The notes under the pieces: generated by a model
What the model saw: the letters and a program-made list of their open reading frames with translations, nothing else
Database searches by the model: none
Told to the model about the DNA's origin: nothing
NCBI RefSeq assembly: GCF_024868665.1
Contig: NC_079892.1
Coordinates: 9,498,251 to 9,562,250 of the forward strand
Direction: 5' to 3'
Origin: Triplophysa rosa
Lineage: Eukaryota > Chordata > Actinopteri > Cypriniformes > Nemacheilidae
Length of the DNA: 64,000 nt
Position numbers and translations under genes: made by a program
Part shown: piece by piece, positions 63,956 through 64,000 of the stretch
How positions within the stretch are numbered: the stretch's first letter is position 1
Layout of the letters: the number at the start of each line of letters is the position of its first letter

Positions 63956-64000
63956 CTCTCCCCTACCTTCTATAGGCTTCTCTTCTAAAACCATTATTTC

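Larger units (their letters stand above)
62135..64000 (-). other. cadps2 intron reaching the window edge
   Basis: No exon recognised. Low-repeat, moderately GC-rich stretches at 62320-62480 and 62620-62900 look like candidate conserved noncoding elements. A MITE and a SINE fill most of 63486-63955. Confidence 0.45.

Overview
This is a vertebrate nuclear window from a teleost fish, most likely a cyprinid. It holds four protein-coding genes in the order ptprz1 (+), aass (-), fezf1 (-), cadps2 (-). I recall the same gene order from human chromosome 7q31, so this is a conserved synteny block. The fish, probably cyprinid, assignment rests on two things: protein divergence from mammals, and many short TTAA-flanked palindromic DNA elements whose ends read GGGACAGTTCACCCAAAAAT. 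The species is not identifiable from the sequence alone.

Layout. (1) 1-27704: the 3' 25 coding exons of ptprz1, a receptor tyrosine phosphatase. They cover the end of the carbonic-anhydrase-like domain, the FN3 domain, a 2-kb mucin/proteoglycan exon, the transmembrane segment, the active D1 phosphatase and the inactive D2. Signal-peptide and early carbonic-anhydrase exons lie before the window. (2) 27705-30085: 3' UTR and convergent intergenic space. (3) 30086-45294: all 23 coding exons of aass, the bifunctional mitochondrial lysine-degradation enzyme (932 codons when the splice junctions are added up), plus a probable noncoding first exon ending at 46277. (4) 48476-50733: the complete four-exon fezf1, a six-zinc-finger forebrain repressor (434 aa). 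(5) 54340-62134: the last six coding exons of cadps2, a vesicle-priming factor, including a 33-nt microexon. The rest of cadps2 lies beyond the right edge.

All exons were placed by reading splice junctions and checking that codon phase carries through every join. All four models stay in frame, with one GC-AG intron (ptprz1) and two microexons (21 nt in ptprz1, 33 nt in cadps2).

The genes do not form a pathway. They are linked by ancestral position, and three of them (ptprz1, fezf1, cadps2) are neural. Introns and spacers are rich in nonautonomous DNA transposons, tRNA-derived SINEs and CT microsatellites. I see no prokaryotic system, CRISPR array, virus or clearly new gene system. The most unusual DNA is a roughly 1.05-kb near-palindromic element at 36830-37890 with internal short repeats, and a nested MITE at 38159-39177.
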